From: Bog-159 sp963738375
GTDB taxonomy: Bacteria > Acidobacteriota > Terriglobia > Bryobacterales > Bryobacteraceae
Direction: 5' to 3'
NCBI GenBank assembly: GCA_963738375.1
Contig: CAVTWL010000005.1
Span: forward strand, 186,001-250,000
DNA: 64,000 bases
The position numbers and the translations under genes were made by a program. Positions 35,120 through 43,740 of the stretch are shown in pieces; within the stretch, counting starts at the first letter, position 1; every line of letters begins with the position of its first letter. Under the pieces are notes generated by a model. That model made no database searches and was not told where the DNA came from. It saw only the letters and a list, made by a program, of their open reading frames with translations.

Positions 35120-36784
35120 TTGGATTCTATGGTTCCCCAGCAAGGCTACGTCAGCGTTTCCCGCCGCCCACCCGATATCGAAGACTATATCGATATCCTC
35201 CGCCGCTATCGCTCGTGGATCGTAGGCCCCACTTTCGCCGGGTTGGTGATCGCGGTCGTGGTGGCGTTCCTATGGCCGGATACCTTCGTCTCCACCGCCG
35301 TCTTACGCATCACCCCGCAGCAAATCTCCGAACGCTTGGTCCCCAGCAACATCAGCACCCAGATGGCGGAACGGCTCCTTTCATTGCAAAGGCAAATCGA
35401 AAGCCGCACCTCACTCCAGGAGTTGATCCAGCGGCCCTCCCTCAACCTGTACCCCAAAGATCGTCAGCGTAAGCCCATGGAAGATGTCGTCGATCAGATG
35501 CGGAAAGCCATCCGCATCACCATCCTCGATTCCGGCTCTTCCGCTCAGCAAAAGTTCGCTTCCGCCTTCGAGATTAGCTTCTCCTACACCGACCGCTACA
35601 AAGCGCAAGCCGTGGCCAGCGCCCTCGTGTCCAAATTCACCGAAGAAACCAATACCGAGCTCAGCCAGCAAGCCAAAACCACCACCAATTTCTTGAACGA
35701 CCAGTTGGAAGTGGCCAAAAAGAAGCTCGACGACCTCGATAAACAGATGGCCAAGTTTAAAACCGAGAATGCCGGCCGCCTTCCCGACGAGTTGCAAGCC
35801 AACCTGCAGGCCGCCAACCAGTTGGAAATGCAGATGCAAAGCGTCAACGACAGCATCAGTCGCAGTGCGGCCGACAAGATGATGCTCGAAACCCAGCTCC
35901 AGAATCTCGACCACGAAGCCAATTTCATCGGTACCAATAGCGACCAGGCCTCCGGCCTTCAGGCCGTCAAAAACGAGCGCCTCATTCAGTTGAACAGCAA
36001 AATCCTGGAACTCGACAGCCGCCTCGCTGCCGCCCGCGAGACTTACAAGGAAGATCACCCCGACGTTCGCTCTCTCGAAGCCCAAATCTCCGGCCTCAAC
36101 AAGCAGCGCGACGACCTCGAAAAAGAGGATGCTGCCAAGGCTGGCGCGCCCAAAAAAACCACCAGTATCCAAGTGGCCCAGTCCCTCGAAAGCTTGAAAA
36201 TGCAGCAAGCTACCGTGAAGGCCCAGATCCAGGCCCGCAACCAGGAAATCGAACAGCGCACGAAAACTCTTAAACAGCTCCAAACTGAGATGAGCCAATA
36301 TCGCGCCCGCATTGAAGCCAGCCCCGCCAACGGGCAGCATTACGAAGAATTGCTACGCGACTATAGCTTAGCCAAGGCCGACTATAACGAGAAGTCACAG
36401 AAACGCGACATCTCCCAAACTTCGAGCAACCTCGAAGAGCAAAAAGTCGGCGAGAACCTGGAAACCCTCGACCCCGCCTCCTTGCCAGAGGCCGCCGCCG
36501 AGCCCAACCGCCTCCTCATCGCCGGCGCCGGAGTAGGCTTGGGCCTCTTCTGCGGTGTCTTCATGGCCGGTGTCCGCGAGATGAAGGATACCTCCTTGAA
36601 AAATCTGAAAGACGTCCGTGCCTACACCAACCTTCCGGTCCTCAGCAGCATTCCGCTCCTCGAGAATGCCCTCCTGGTCCGCCGCAAGCGCCGCCTCTTC
36701 TGGTTGGGCTGGTCCGCCGCCGTCATTATCGGCACCGTCGCCATGAGCAGTTCGATGTATTACTACTATTTCGGGAAGAGCTAG
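35120..36784 (+). CDS. polysaccharide chain-length determinant protein (Wzz/GumC-like)
   Basis: A 554-residue inner-membrane protein of the PCP type. A first membrane helix lies at about residues 33-52, followed by a large periplasmic region with strong coiled coils (about 185-250 and 290-420, many Gln/Glu/Lys heptads), and a second membrane helix near 470-490; a third hydrophobic segment lies near 528-546. No kinase domain is attached, since that is the next gene. The start may be the TTG at 35120 or the ATG at 35129; neither has a strong ribosome site. It probably sets polymer length and contacts the kinase downstream. Confidence 0.88.
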   Translation: MDSMVPQQGYVSVSRRPPDIEDYIDILRRYRSWIVGPTFAGLVIAVVVAFLWPDTFVSTAVLRITPQQISERLVPSNISTQMAERLLSLQRQIESRTSLQELIQRPSLNLYPKDRQRKPMEDVVDQMRKAIRITILDSGSSAQQKFASAFEISFSYTDRYKAQAVASALVSKFTEETNTELSQQAKTTTNFLNDQLEVAKKKLDDLDKQMAKFKTENAGRLPDELQANLQAANQLEMQMQSVNDSISRSAADKMMLETQLQNLDHEANFIGTNSDQASGLQAVKNERLIQLNSKILELDSRLAAARETYKEDHPDVRSLEAQISGLNKQRDDLEKEDAAKAGAPKKTTSIQVAQSLESLKMQQATVKAQIQARNQEIEQRTKTLKQLQTEMSQYRARIEASPANGQHYEELLRDYSLAKADYNEKSQKRDISQTSSNLEEQKVGENLETLDPASLPEAAAEPNRLLIAGAGVGLGLFCGVFMAGVREMKDTSLKNLKDVRAYTNLPVLSSIPLLENALLVRRKRRLFWLGWSAAVIIGTVAMSSSMYYYYFGKS

Positions 36785-36788
36785 AACC

Positions 36789-37682
36789 ATGAGCCGAGTA
36801 CACGATGCCCTGCGCCGCGCCGAACAGGCAGGCGCTACCAATCTGGAAAATGACCACGGCTCACTGGCCCCCGTCGTCGAGCGCTATCTCGACCCGCCGC
36901 CGCCCCGGCCCATCGAGAACGGGAACTCCCATGCCCCCGTCGACAATACTTCGCTCACCATCCATCCCGCTGTTCTCGATAATGTTGCCGAAGTAGCCTT
37001 CCAGCCTGCGCCCGAATCGCACCTGCTCGACCTGCAGCGCTCCCACGAAACCCCCGCCGAAGAGTTCCGAACGCTGCGCACCCGCCTCAACCACCTGCAA
37101 ACCCTTCAGCCGCTGCATACCGTCGTCGTCAGCAGTCCTTCGCCCGCCGAAGGCAAAACCTTTACCGCCGTAAACCTGGCCTTGGCTCAATCCCAGTTGA
37201 CCGAGAATCGCGTCCTGCTCGGCGATTTCGATCTCCGCCGGCCGCTGATCCACAATTTGTTCCAGGTCGATCGCTCCCCGGGCCTTACCGATTATCTCTT
37301 GGGCAACGTCCCGCTCTCCGGCGCGCTGCGCAAAGTTTCCGGCATGAACCTCTATGTCCTGCCCGCCGGAACGCCCGTGAAAAATCCCCTCGAACTGCTC
37401 AACACCAAGCAGGCCCGCATCCTGTTTGAAGAACTGCCCAAAGTCTTCGCTTGGGCTATCTTCGATACGCCGCCCCTGCTGTTCTCCGCCGACGCCAACC
37501 TGCTCTCCACCCTCGCCGATGGCACCATCCTGGTAGTCAAAATCGGCTCCACCACCTTCGACAACGTCACCCGCGCCATGCAGTCCCTCTGTGAGAACAA
37601 CGTCCTCGGCATCGTCGCCAACGGAGCCCGCGCTTCGGAACTGTACAGCAAGTACACCTACTATTACTCCAAGGCCGAATAG
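36789..37682 (+). CDS. BY-type tyrosine autokinase of the polysaccharide system
   Basis: A 297-residue CpsD/Wzc-like kinase. The Walker A region is VVSSPSPAEGKTFTAVNLA near residue 115, Walker A' follows as VLLGDFDLRRPLIHNLF, and the C-terminus ends in a tyrosine cluster (YSKYTYYYSKAE), the usual autophosphorylation tail. The N-terminal 80 residues are Pro-rich and probably disordered. It starts 4 bases after the chain-length gene and controls polymer assembly through phosphorylation cycles. No cognate phosphatase or glycosyltransferase gene follows, as the next gene faces the other way. Confidence 0.9.
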   Translation: MSRVHDALRRAEQAGATNLENDHGSLAPVVERYLDPPPPRPIENGNSHAPVDNTSLTIHPAVLDNVAEVAFQPAPESHLLDLQRSHETPAEEFRTLRTRLNHLQTLQPLHTVVVSSPSPAEGKTFTAVNLALAQSQLTENRVLLGDFDLRRPLIHNLFQVDRSPGLTDYLLGNVPLSGALRKVSGMNLYVLPAGTPVKNPLELLNTKQARILFEELPKVFAWAIFDTPPLLFSADANLLSTLADGTILVVKIGSTTFDNVTRAMQSLCENNVLGIVANGARASELYSKYTYYYSKAE

Positions 37683-37684
37683 CC

Positions 37685-38974
37685 TCAGCCCAGCTTCTCA
37701 ATATCGATTCCTGACTCCCAGGTCTCCTTCGACCGCAGCAAATCGTCCCAAGTGGCCGCATTGCCCGTATAAGCGGCCGTCCGCCCCAACATCGCCGAAA
37801 GCGCCGATTCCGCCCCCAATGCCGCCTGATTGTGGAACCGGCCCGAAGTGATGCTCTCGATGAAAGCCGTATGCTTCTGCGCGTCCGCCTGCGCCAGATT
37901 GTCCGAAAAGTTCCCCGTCACCGAAAACGCCCCCGGCTTCGCCGCCGGAGCCTTTTCGCCGCTGTCCCAAGTCCACGGCTCGTCGCCCGCAATCTGCAGC
38001 GCGCCGGAATAAGGCGATTGAGAATTCCCCCGGGTCCCGAAGAACCGCTCGCACGCATCGAACCCGGCCTTCCCAAACTGGCACGAACTGAAACTCACGT
38101 GCACATCGTTCGGATAGTAAAAAACCACGTTGAAGTGCGACCAGTTGTCTCCCGGCGATTCGTTGCGGCCCTTGCGTCCACCCGTCCCGATCGCCTTAAC
38201 CGGATGCGACTGTAGCACCCAGTTGCAAATATCGACCACGTGAATGTTCTGCTCCACGATAATATCGCCCGATAAAACCCGATCGTGCAGCCAGTGCCGC
38301 AGCCGCAACTCCGTGGGCGATGCCTTCGGATACTCCGCCATCTTCAAAAACGGACAATAGTAGTAGGCTTCCCCGCACGCAATCTCTCCCAGCGCCCCCG
38401 CGTGAATGCGCCGCACCAGTTCCACGAACGGCGGCGCATTGCGGATTTGAAAGCCGACATCCAGGCTGACGCGCCCCTCCGCCCGCTTGCCGCTCTCGAT
38501 CGCCCGCAGCGCGCCCGGCACATCCACGCCCACGGGCTTCTCGCAATACACGTGTTTTCCCGCCGCCACCGCCGCCGCCAGATGCTCTGGATGGAAATAC
38601 GGCGGAGTGGCGATCACCACGGCGTCCACCGCCCGCGAATTCAGAATCTCTTCGGCTGCGTGCGGACCGTGAAACATCTGCGCAGGCATAACGCCCGCGT
38701 GATGCTGCTTGTTGGCAATCGCGTCAAAATGCGCTTTAGCCGTTGCCAGCCGGTCTTCGAAGAGATCGGCCAAAGCGATAATGTGCGCCGGTCCGTTCGC
38801 CGCGATGCTCGTGGCATCCACTGTGCCCCGTCCGCCGCAGCCCAGCAATCCCACGCGCACCGCCGAATTGGCTTGCGATCCGCGTACCTGCTCCGGCTTC
38901 ACGATCAGGAAACTGGCGGCAGCGGTGGCGCCCGCCAGAAATGCGCGGCGATCGGACTTCGATTCTTCGTTCAT
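37685..38974 (-). CDS. Gfo/Idh/MocA family oxidoreductase, Tat-exported
   Basis: A 429-residue NAD(P)-dependent dehydrogenase-like protein. It begins with a twin-arginine signal (SDRRAFLAGATAAASFLIV), then a Rossmann domain (VRVGLLGCGGRGTV) and the family catalytic motif CEKPVGVD near residue 145; the C-terminal alpha/beta domain follows. Exported members with Tat signals are numerous in acidobacteria and planctomycetes and some act on glycans by oxidation-driven cleavage. The upstream gene overlaps its start by four bases (ATGA), so the two work together, probably on a sugar or inositol-like compound. Confidence 0.9.
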   Translation of the reverse strand: MNEESKSDRRAFLAGATAAASFLIVKPEQVRGSQANSAVRVGLLGCGGRGTVDATSIAANGPAHIIALADLFEDRLATAKAHFDAIANKQHHAGVMPAQMFHGPHAAEEILNSRAVDAVVIATPPYFHPEHLAAAVAAGKHVYCEKPVGVDVPGALRAIESGKRAEGRVSLDVGFQIRNAPPFVELVRRIHAGALGEIACGEAYYYCPFLKMAEYPKASPTELRLRHWLHDRVLSGDIIVEQNIHVVDICNWVLQSHPVKAIGTGGRKGRNESPGDNWSHFNVVFYYPNDVHVSFSSCQFGKAGFDACERFFGTRGNSQSPYSGALQIAGDEPWTWDSGEKAPAAKPGAFSVTGNFSDNLAQADAQKHTAFIESITSGRFHNQAALGAESALSAMLGRTAAYTGNAATWDDLLRSKETWESGIDIEKLG

Positions 38975-39873
38975 ACTAACCTTTCCAGAAATGCCTTCGA
39001 CGCGCGGATGTCTTCCGCCTGCTTGGTGCCGGAAATCTCACGCTCAATGGTCAGCGGGCCCCGATATCCCACTTCCTTCAAGCGCTTGATGAACGCCGGA
39101 AAATTCACCTTCCCCTGTCCGATGGGAACTTCGCGCCCCAACTCGCGCGGCCCCGTTGGATAAAGCCCATCTTTGGCGTGCACTCCCTGCACCAGCGGAC
39201 CCAGGATCTCGAGCGCGTCCACCGGATTCGCCTTGCCATACAGAATCAGGTTCGCCGCGTCGAAGTTGACGCCCACATTATCGAGACCCACGTCGTGAAT
39301 GGCGCGAAACAGAGCGATCGGCGTCTCCTGGCCGGTCTCACATCGGAAGTTTTGACCGTTGCCGCGGCAATACGCGCCCACTGTTCGTATCGCTTCGACC
39401 GTCTCCTGGTACAGCGGATCGTTCGGATCCTCCGGGATAAATCCGCAGTGCGTTTGCACCGCCGGTACGCCGCACCGCTTGGCAAAATCGGAGGTCTTCT
39501 TGATCTGTGCGATGCGCGCCTCGCGATACTCCCGCGGTACCAAACCAATGGTTCGCGGGCCATCGTAAAAATCGTATTTCTCCGGACCGGGACCGCCCGA
39601 AACCAGCGATGTGGCTTCGATCTTGTATTGGTCCAGCGCCGCGCGCAGCCGCGCCGGCATCTCCGCATCGAATGCGCTCACTCCCACCTGGCAGGTAGGA
39701 ATTCCAAAGCTCGCAACTTTCCGGATGGCCGCCTCAGGGTCGCTCCCGGCGGAAACGATGAGGCCCAGCCTCAGTCCCGAAGCGGGGGGCTGCGACTTCA
39801 GGCTGAGGGCGGCGGCAGCCGCTGCGGCGGCGGCGCCAGCGGCCGCGACGGTAAAACGCCGGCGGGTGGTCAT
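38971..39873 (-). CDS. sugar phosphate isomerase/epimerase-like TIM barrel, exported
   Basis: A 300-residue protein of the xylose isomerase-like TIM-barrel superfamily. A Tat-like N-terminus (TTRRRFTVAAAG) leads into an Ala-rich hydrophobic stretch; the barrel carries the metal-site blocks VQTHCGFIPED, NFDAANLILYG (Asp), VHAKDGLY and TIEREISG (Glu). I chose the ATG at 39873. Its stop overlaps the ATG of the Gfo/Idh gene, a pairing often seen for sugar or inositol catabolism; the substrate is not readable. Both carry export signals, so the reaction may be periplasmic. Confidence 0.87.
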   Translation of the reverse strand: MTTRRRFTVAAAGAAAAAAAAALSLKSQPPASGLRLGLIVSAGSDPEAAIRKVASFGIPTCQVGVSAFDAEMPARLRAALDQYKIEATSLVSGGPGPEKYDFYDGPRTIGLVPREYREARIAQIKKTSDFAKRCGVPAVQTHCGFIPEDPNDPLYQETVEAIRTVGAYCRGNGQNFRCETGQETPIALFRAIHDVGLDNVGVNFDAANLILYGKANPVDALEILGPLVQGVHAKDGLYPTGPRELGREVPIGQGKVNFPAFIKRLKEVGYRGPLTIEREISGTKQAEDIRASKAFLERLV

Positions 39874-40061
39874 GGCGATATTTAAGCATGCCGCGCGCCG
39901 AACCAACGGAAAGCGCCCAATTTTATGCCTCGCCGGCGAATCCGTTGGGTCTCGAATCGGCAGGTGGACTCGAACGAACTCTGCTGTTCCTCTGCGCCGC
40001 GAGCCCTGTAACCTCGTTCCTATTCGAAAGTATGAACATACGACCGCACGCTACGACCTAC

Positions 40062-42122
40062 ATGCCACGATTCTTCCTCTTTCTCGCCGCTTTGGCATCC
40101 GCCGCACAAATCACCCCCACGCCCGCGCCGGGCCACAACCAGCTCGCCGGGGTGTCCGGTGAGTTCGCGCCGCGGGGCATTGATCTTTCAACCATCAGCC
40201 GCACTCTTCGACCCGGCGACGATTTCTTCATCTACGTGAACCAAGGCTGGATCAATCGCACCAAAATACCCGACGACCATTGGGACTACGGGCAGACCGA
40301 TATCGTGGGTGCAACAGTCGACACGCAAATCAAAAATCTGGTCGCCGCAAGCGCCGCCGATCCGTTACCGCGCGGCAGCCCGGCGCAGCAGGTAGGCGAT
40401 GCCTATACCAGCTTCACCGCCATCGAAGAGATCGAGCAGCGCGGCGTCAAAGCTACCCAGTCCGATCTCAAGGCCATCCTGTCCAGCGGGACGCGCGAGG
40501 AGATTGCGCGTTGGATGGCCGATCCCATGTCGAGTTCCCTCTTTGCGATCAACCTATTCCCTGCCGGGGGCGTGTGGCGCGTCCACCTCGATCAGGCGAA
40601 CCTCAGCCTGCCGATGCTCGGGCTGCCTAACCGCGATGCCTACGAGCGTACCGATGAATCTTCTGTGTCGCACCGCGCCGCCTATCAGGCCTACATCGCT
40701 GGCCTTTTTGAAAAGGCCGGCATCGATCACGCTGCAGTTCGCGCGGCGCATGTGCTAGCCCTTGAAACCCGCATCGCGGCCAATCAGTGGAGCTTGGAGA
40801 AACTGCGTGACCGTAGGGCCAACTACCACCCCATGACCGTCGCGGCGCTGATCCGGTACGCGCCCGGCTTTCCGTGGCGCGCGTTTCTGAGATCCCGCGG
40901 CGCGTCGCAAGTTTCTGATATCGTACTCGGCACCGATACCGCGGTACAGGCGCAAGCCCGGCTGTTTGCCGCTACTCCGGTGGACCATTGGCGATCCTAT
41001 CTCGCGTTCCACTGGCTGCAGAACCAGGTCGACGTTCTGCCCAGGTCTTTCAGGCAGAGCAGTTGGGCCTTCTACGGGCAAACGCTTTCAAACGCCAAGT
41101 CGGAGCCAAGCCGCGAGGACCTGGCCTGGCGCCTCGTGAACACCCTGCTCGGGCAACAAGTGGGCAGACTTTACGCAGAGCGCTACATTAGCCAGGAAAC
41201 TCGGACGGCCGCCGCGGAGATGATTAACTGTCTGCGAAAGGCGCTCGATGAAAGGCTGGCCCAGGCGGCGTGGATGGATGACGCGACGCGGGCCGAGGCC
41301 CGCAGCAAACTGGCCCACTGCAAATTCAAGGTGGGATATCCGATCATCTGGCGCGATTTCTCGGGCCTTGAGATCAGGCGTGACGATGCCGCTGGTAACT
41401 TGCGGCGCATCCGGCAGGCGGAATGGATGTACCACTTGCGGCGCTTGCACCCCGGCGCGAAAGACGAGCCCTGGTACGAAACTCCGCAAACAGTCGACGC
41501 CAGTTACAGCGTTTTGTTCAATGCCGTTGAATTGCCTGGCGCTTTCCTCCAGCCTCCCTACTTCGATGCGAAGGCTGATCCGGCGGTTAATTTCGGGGCG
41601 ATCGGCGCGATTGTGGGCCACGAAATGGGCCACGGTTTCGACGATCAGGGCATTATCTACGACAGCCATGGAAGGATGCGGAACTGGTGGTCGGAGGACG
41701 CCCTCAAGCGCTTTCATGCGCGGACGCAGGCGCTGGTGGATCAATATGATGCCTTCAGTCCGTATCCCGGCGTGCACGTAAACGGCCGCCGCACGATTGG
41801 CGAGAACGTCGCCGACCTGTCCGGCGTGTCTCTGGCCTACCGCGCCTACCACATGTACATGATGGCTCATCCGTCCCCGGATCGCGCATCGCTCGACGGC
41901 CTCACCGGCGATCAGCGGTTCTTCCTCTCCTGGGCACAGGCCTGGCGTTACAAGGCGCCGGAAAGCGCCATCCGCTACGTCGTCGAGTACGGTTATCACG
42001 CGCCAACCCAGTACCGCGTCAATGGCGTGGTGCGAAACTTGGACGCGTGGTACGACGCTTTTGATGTGAAGCCTGGGGACCAACTTTACCTTTCGCCGGA
42101 GAAAAGGGTCCGGATCTGGTAG
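40062..42122 (+). CDS. M13 family (neprilysin-like) zinc metallopeptidase
   Basis: A 686-residue exported endopeptidase. A signal peptide (MPRFFLFLAALASAAQ) leads into the long N-terminal M13 domain (PGDDFFIYVNQGWINRTKIP is the typical opening) and the catalytic domain with HEMGH near residue 520, the third ligand Glu in GENVADLSG, and the family's C-terminal Trp (VRIW). I prefer the ATG at 40062 because it starts the signal peptide; an in-frame ATG at 40032 is possible, and longer upstream frame has no support. It is divergent from the isomerase-like gene and convergent with the DUF1801 gene. Confidence 0.9.
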   Translation: MPRFFLFLAALASAAQITPTPAPGHNQLAGVSGEFAPRGIDLSTISRTLRPGDDFFIYVNQGWINRTKIPDDHWDYGQTDIVGATVDTQIKNLVAASAADPLPRGSPAQQVGDAYTSFTAIEEIEQRGVKATQSDLKAILSSGTREEIARWMADPMSSSLFAINLFPAGGVWRVHLDQANLSLPMLGLPNRDAYERTDESSVSHRAAYQAYIAGLFEKAGIDHAAVRAAHVLALETRIAANQWSLEKLRDRRANYHPMTVAALIRYAPGFPWRAFLRSRGASQVSDIVLGTDTAVQAQARLFAATPVDHWRSYLAFHWLQNQVDVLPRSFRQSSWAFYGQTLSNAKSEPSREDLAWRLVNTLLGQQVGRLYAERYISQETRTAAAEMINCLRKALDERLAQAAWMDDATRAEARSKLAHCKFKVGYPIIWRDFSGLEIRRDDAAGNLRRIRQAEWMYHLRRLHPGAKDEPWYETPQTVDASYSVLFNAVELPGAFLQPPYFDAKADPAVNFGAIGAIVGHEMGHGFDDQGIIYDSHGRMRNWWSEDALKRFHARTQALVDQYDAFSPYPGVHVNGRRTIGENVADLSGVSLAYRAYHMYMMAHPSPDRASLDGLTGDQRFFLSWAQAWRYKAPESAIRYVVEYGYHAPTQYRVNGVVRNLDAWYDAFDVKPGDQLYLSPEKRVRIW

Positions 42123-42168
42123 GCGGCGGTGAAATGGTACGAGTTCTCGTGCTGCAACGTCGTTTGCC

Positions 42169-42543
42169 TCAGCCGCCCCTGCGTTCGTTCTGCGCCACCC
42201 GAGCCTTCACGATCTTTTTCACCAAAGCAGCCGGCAGCGGCTTGTCCAAAGGGAAATGGATTGCGCCCTTCGATGCTCGATAAGGCTTCAACTCCTCGGC
42301 AAATTCTTCAATCGCGGACGATCCCATCGGAAACAGGCTGCAGTGATCGGAGAATGCCCCGTAAGCCACCAGCGCCCCTTTGTACCGGAACGTGGGCATG
42401 CGATAACTGATTGCCTCGGTCGCTTCCGCCGGCGCCGCCGCGCGAATCGTCGCCCGAATCTTGCCCAGCGTGCTGCGCGCCGGTTCGGGCACGCCCGCCA
42501 GATACTCGTCCACCGTTTTCGGCACGGCGCCTTTCTTATTCAT
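42169..42543 (-). CDS. DUF1801 / YdhG-like domain protein
   Basis: A 124-residue protein. TVDEYLAGVPEPARSTLGKIRATIRAAAPAEATEAISYRMPTF-type blocks and the GSSAIEEFAEELKPYRASKGAIHFPLDKPLP pattern match the DUF1801 fold, whose best-studied relative is an iron chaperone (frataxin-like) in Bacillus. The start overlaps the last codons of galT, so it is cotranscribed, though I see no functional tie. Role uncertain. Confidence 0.85.
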   Translation of the reverse strand: MNKKGAVPKTVDEYLAGVPEPARSTLGKIRATIRAAAPAEATEAISYRMPTFRYKGALVAYGAFSDHCSLFPMGSSAIEEFAEELKPYRASKGAIHFPLDKPLPAALVKKIVKARVAQNERRGG

Positions 42544-43579
42544 TCGTCCCCCACGTATGCGTCTCCGGCATTTCGCGCAAACGCGCCGCCGCGCTCTCCG
42601 CCGTGATATCGCGTTGCGGCATACCCAGCATTTCAAATCCCACCATGAACTTTCGAATCGTCGCCGACCGCAGTAGCGGCGGGTAATAGTGCGCATGGAA
42701 ATGCCACTCCGCATGCGACTGTCCGTCCGTCGGCCTCTGGTGAAAGCCCATCGTATAAGGGAACGGCGCCGCAAACACGTTGTCGTAACGCGTGGTTGTG
42801 CGCTTCAGAATATCGGCAAGCTGTTCCCGCTCGGCGCCCCCGAATTCGTCCATTGCGCTGACGTGCCGCTTGCTCAGCACCAGCGTTTCGAACGGCCACA
42901 CCGCCCAAAACGGAACCACCACCGCGAACGACTCGTTCTGGCACACCATCCGTTCGCCCGCCGCCAGTTCCAGCGCCAGGTAATCGCACAGCAGGCACGA
43001 CCCGCTCCGGCTCTTCCATTCCTCCTGCCGCCGTTGCTCCGCAGCCACTTCCGTCGGTATGCTGCTGCTCGCCCAAATCTGGCAGTGTGGATGCGGATTG
43101 CTCGACCCCATCATCGCCCCGCGATTTTCAAAAATCTGCACATGCTCCACCACCGCATGCTTGCCCAGTTCTACATACTGCTCCGTCCACACCTCCACCA
43201 CCCGCGTCAGATCCGCTACGCTCATGCGCGAAACCGTTAAGTCATGCCGCGGCGAAAAACAACCCACCTTGCTGAAACCCTGTTCCGCGGCCGCCACCAG
43301 TAATCCGCCGCGGTCTTCCTCCCCTGCCGGTGTGTTCGGCAGCAGCGTCGCAAAATCGTTGTCGAAAACGAACGTGCTGCCATACGCGGGATTGCGCGCG
43401 CCCCCCACCCGCGCATTGCCCGGACACAGGTAGCAATCCGGATCGTATTGCGGTTGCGTGGCTTGCGCCCTCTTTTCCACCTGCCCTTGCCAGGGCCGTT
43501 TCGTACGGTGCGGCGAAACCAGTACCCACGATCCGTTCAAAGGGTTGTAGCGGCGATGCGGCTGCGTAAAGTCAAGCAT
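42536..43579 (-). CDS. galT: galactose-1-phosphate uridylyltransferase
   Basis: A 347-residue HIT-superfamily enzyme of the Leloir pathway, which exchanges UMP between UDP-glucose and galactose-1-phosphate. The active site SNPHPHCQIWAS lies near residue 160, with the nucleophilic second His; zinc-site residues include CYLCPGN and the HFHAHYYPPLLRS block. Length is normal. I chose the ATG at 43579 since DFTQPHRRYNPLNGSWVLVSPHR is the typical opening. The other Leloir genes galK, galE and galM are not nearby, so it may also serve nucleotide-sugar supply. Its start faces the SRP RNA gene. Confidence 0.95.
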   Translation of the reverse strand: MLDFTQPHRRYNPLNGSWVLVSPHRTKRPWQGQVEKRAQATQPQYDPDCYLCPGNARVGGARNPAYGSTFVFDNDFATLLPNTPAGEEDRGGLLVAAAEQGFSKVGCFSPRHDLTVSRMSVADLTRVVEVWTEQYVELGKHAVVEHVQIFENRGAMMGSSNPHPHCQIWASSSIPTEVAAEQRRQEEWKSRSGSCLLCDYLALELAAGERMVCQNESFAVVVPFWAVWPFETLVLSKRHVSAMDEFGGAEREQLADILKRTTTRYDNVFAAPFPYTMGFHQRPTDGQSHAEWHFHAHYYPPLLRSATIRKFMVGFEMLGMPQRDITAESAAARLREMPETHTWGTNE

Positions 43580-43621
43580 CGCTATGAGGATAACAGGACA
43601 CGCATGATACGATAGACAGTT

Positions 43622-43730
43622 GTCAGGTCTCGGGCTCCGTGCAACGGGCGGCTGCAAACCCCGCCAGGTCCGGAAGGAAGCAACGGTAGTGGTTTAACCT
43701 GTGTGCCGCGGATCACCCGGGGCCTGGCAT
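43622..43730 (+). ncRNA. ffs: signal recognition particle RNA, bacterial small (4.5S) type
   Basis: The sequence holds the hallmark apical loop block CCAGGTCCGGAAGGAAGCA (about 43663-43681) and the matching GCGGATCA near 43709, which with the distal strands form domain IV, the binding site of Ffh. The 5' end (GTCAGGTCTCGGG) pairs with the 3' end (CCCGGGGCCTGGC) through G-U and G-C pairs, which sets the ends near 43622 and 43728-43730. It lies about 10 bases before dnaX, its usual neighbour in many bacteria. Confidence 0.95.
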
Positions 43731-43740
43731 TTGCCCACCC

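Noticed and set aside
39888..40061. N-terminal extension of the M13 peptidase to 39888
   Set aside because: The extra residues have no signal peptide or family match, while the ATG at 40062 starts a clear signal peptide.
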